Source of the DNA: Chaetomium olivaceum
Lineage: Eukaryota; Ascomycota; Sordariomycetes; Sordariales; Chaetomiaceae
Length of the DNA: 43,078 nt
Direction of reading: 5' to 3'
Assembly (NCBI GenBank): GCA_039881045.1
Contig: JAYWVB010000101.1
Coordinates: forward strand, 1-43,078
Each line of letters opens with the position of its first letter. The first letter of the stretch is position 1. Positions 42,001 through 43,078 of this stretch are shown here, in pieces. The notes under the pieces were generated by a model that searched no databases, was not told where the DNA came from, and worked only from the letters and a program-made list of their open reading frames with translations. Both the position numbers and the translations under genes were made by a program.

Positions 42001-43038
42001 GTTCCCTTCCCCTTTGGAAGCCGGGGTCCCTCCAGGGCCGCTTGGGCCGCTTTGCCGTGAACGCCGCGGCTCCCGCCGCGGGGGAAGCTGATGCATCGCC
42101 TGGCCGTGGCCACGATCCCCCCAGGCACCATGACTTGCTGTGTAGATCTCCTTTCCGACCAATTGTTTTTTGCGGCCAAAGTTCTTTGTCTCAGTCCGTG
42201 ACTCGGTCGGGGTGACCATAGCGCGTGGGAGTCGGTGGTGGCTCATGGTGAGCTCTTCCACGACTCACCAGACCCCATGGCTTGCCCGAGTCGGGAATAG
42301 CCTGTTTCTATTCTTAAAGATAACCTTCCAGCATCCCCTTTCCCTTCTGTTGCTCTTCTCCGGCATTTCTCCACTCTGACGTCGCTTGCCACATCCGGCC
42401 GAATTGGACAAGAAGAAGGCGGCGGCAGCCAATCAGTCGTGTTCACTGAGCAACAGGGCCACTGAACAACAACCGATCTGCTGCGATACAACGTTCCACT
42501 TCTCTCGTGGCTTTCTTTTCCAGAGTCTTCGACCCCCACTCTTCTCACGCGGGCCCGCCCGCCGCCCCCAGCCTGAGGTCGGATTTGCCGGTTTTGAAGC
42601 AGTAGGCCCGGTTGATGAGTCTTGTTGATTTTGATTTCACCGAGAACCACATTACCGGGCCCTTCTCCATCGGGCATGACTAAGGCGTCACCCAAGATCA
42701 GCCACCGCGATGGCGACTGTCCCGTGTGCAAACCTAGCAGCCAAACACTTTGTCAAGGATGGGCTGATCCGGGACCCGGCACGGTGCAGATGGGATGGTG
42801 CCGAGGAACAGTCCACCCGGATCACCCGTTGCAACTGAGAAGGAACATTCCACGCCCAATCACACAGGTTTGCCGTGCTCCGGTCGGTCGAGGTCCTTTT
42901 CCTCGGCTTGCATCAACCCCACCATCGCTTCGCTTGTTGTCAAAGAATGTTCGAACAGGCGATCCAAGACCAACAGCCGAACATCATGCCAGATTGACGT
43001 CGGAGATCGAGGCTATCGTGACGTGCTATAGTACTTAC
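39020..43038. other. intergenic region without a supported gene
   Basis: A 276-codon minus frame (40579-41409) and a 169-codon plus frame (41028-41537) overlap, and neither has a recognisable domain. A GT-rich run lies near 40437-40470. A minus frame at 42731-42560 (SRWLILGDALVMPDGEGPGN) after a GCTGCTAG acceptor-like site is coding-like and may connect with the exon end at 43039, but the link is unproven. Confidence 0.45.
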
Positions 43039-43078
43039 CCTCACTCTCTGCTGCATCGCTTCAGGCATTTTCACAAAC
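43039..43078 (-). CDS. possible exon end of a gene beyond the right edge
   Basis: The minus strand from the window edge reads FVKMPEAMQQRVR in one frame, followed at 43038 by a textbook GTAAGT donor. An ATG at 43068 could be a start, or the exon may continue past the edge. No family can be assigned from so little sequence. Confidence 0.25.

Overview
The window reads as nuclear DNA of a filamentous ascomycete, most likely a Sordariomycete. That placement is inference from GC-rich coding regions, introns of about 54-66 nt with GTAAGT/GTATGT donors and CTAAC/CTGAC-type branch sequences, long intergenic spaces, and the protein families present: a split-codon Zn2Cys6 regulator, an Ear1/Ssh4 SPRY adaptor and a Tho1-like SAP protein. 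I saw no operons, rRNA, CRISPR array or complete mobile element.

Layout. 1-5137 is gene-poor and holds a 15-bp perfect hairpin and a degenerate tRNA-like patch. A SAP/RGG protein of the Tho1/SARNP type lies on the minus strand at 5138-6264. A very large minus-strand gene (7112-13145) encodes a disordered scaffold with short tandem motifs followed by DH-like and PH-like domains. A 283-residue acidic disordered protein ending in a KKRVRF motif (15213-16064, minus) comes next. A broken minus-strand ORF (17711-18054) precedes an endonuclease/exonuclease/phosphatase-family enzyme (18866-19741, plus). A plus-strand reading frame with one internal stop lies at 20617-21138. Three more plus-strand genes follow: a Pro/Gly-rich disordered protein (23318-25171), a single-pass membrane protein (28029-29426) and an Ear1/Ssh4-like ubiquitin-ligase adaptor (31474-32921, three exons). 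The last clear gene is a six-exon Zn2Cys6 transcription factor (35855-37943, minus). Its upstream region carries two arrays of three 10-bp repeats and a TATA-like box. The rest to 43078 has no convincing gene except a possible exon end at the right edge.

The genes do not form an obvious pathway. The two neighbouring membrane proteins at 28029-32921 may both belong to the endosomal/vacuolar system, but only the second has motifs that say so. Three loci show coding signal that jumps frame by single bases: the DH/PH gene twice, the zinc-cluster gene twice, and the 17711-18054 relic twice. They are either assembly indels or real lesions, and raw reads would decide. The most interesting structural observations are the uniform intron design of the zinc-cluster gene (all five introns phase 2, each giving a stop at once if retained), its 10-bp-phased promoter repeats, a stop-free 54-nt intron inside the SPRY domain of the Ear1-like gene, and the repeated DGIRVRP motif of the large scaffold.
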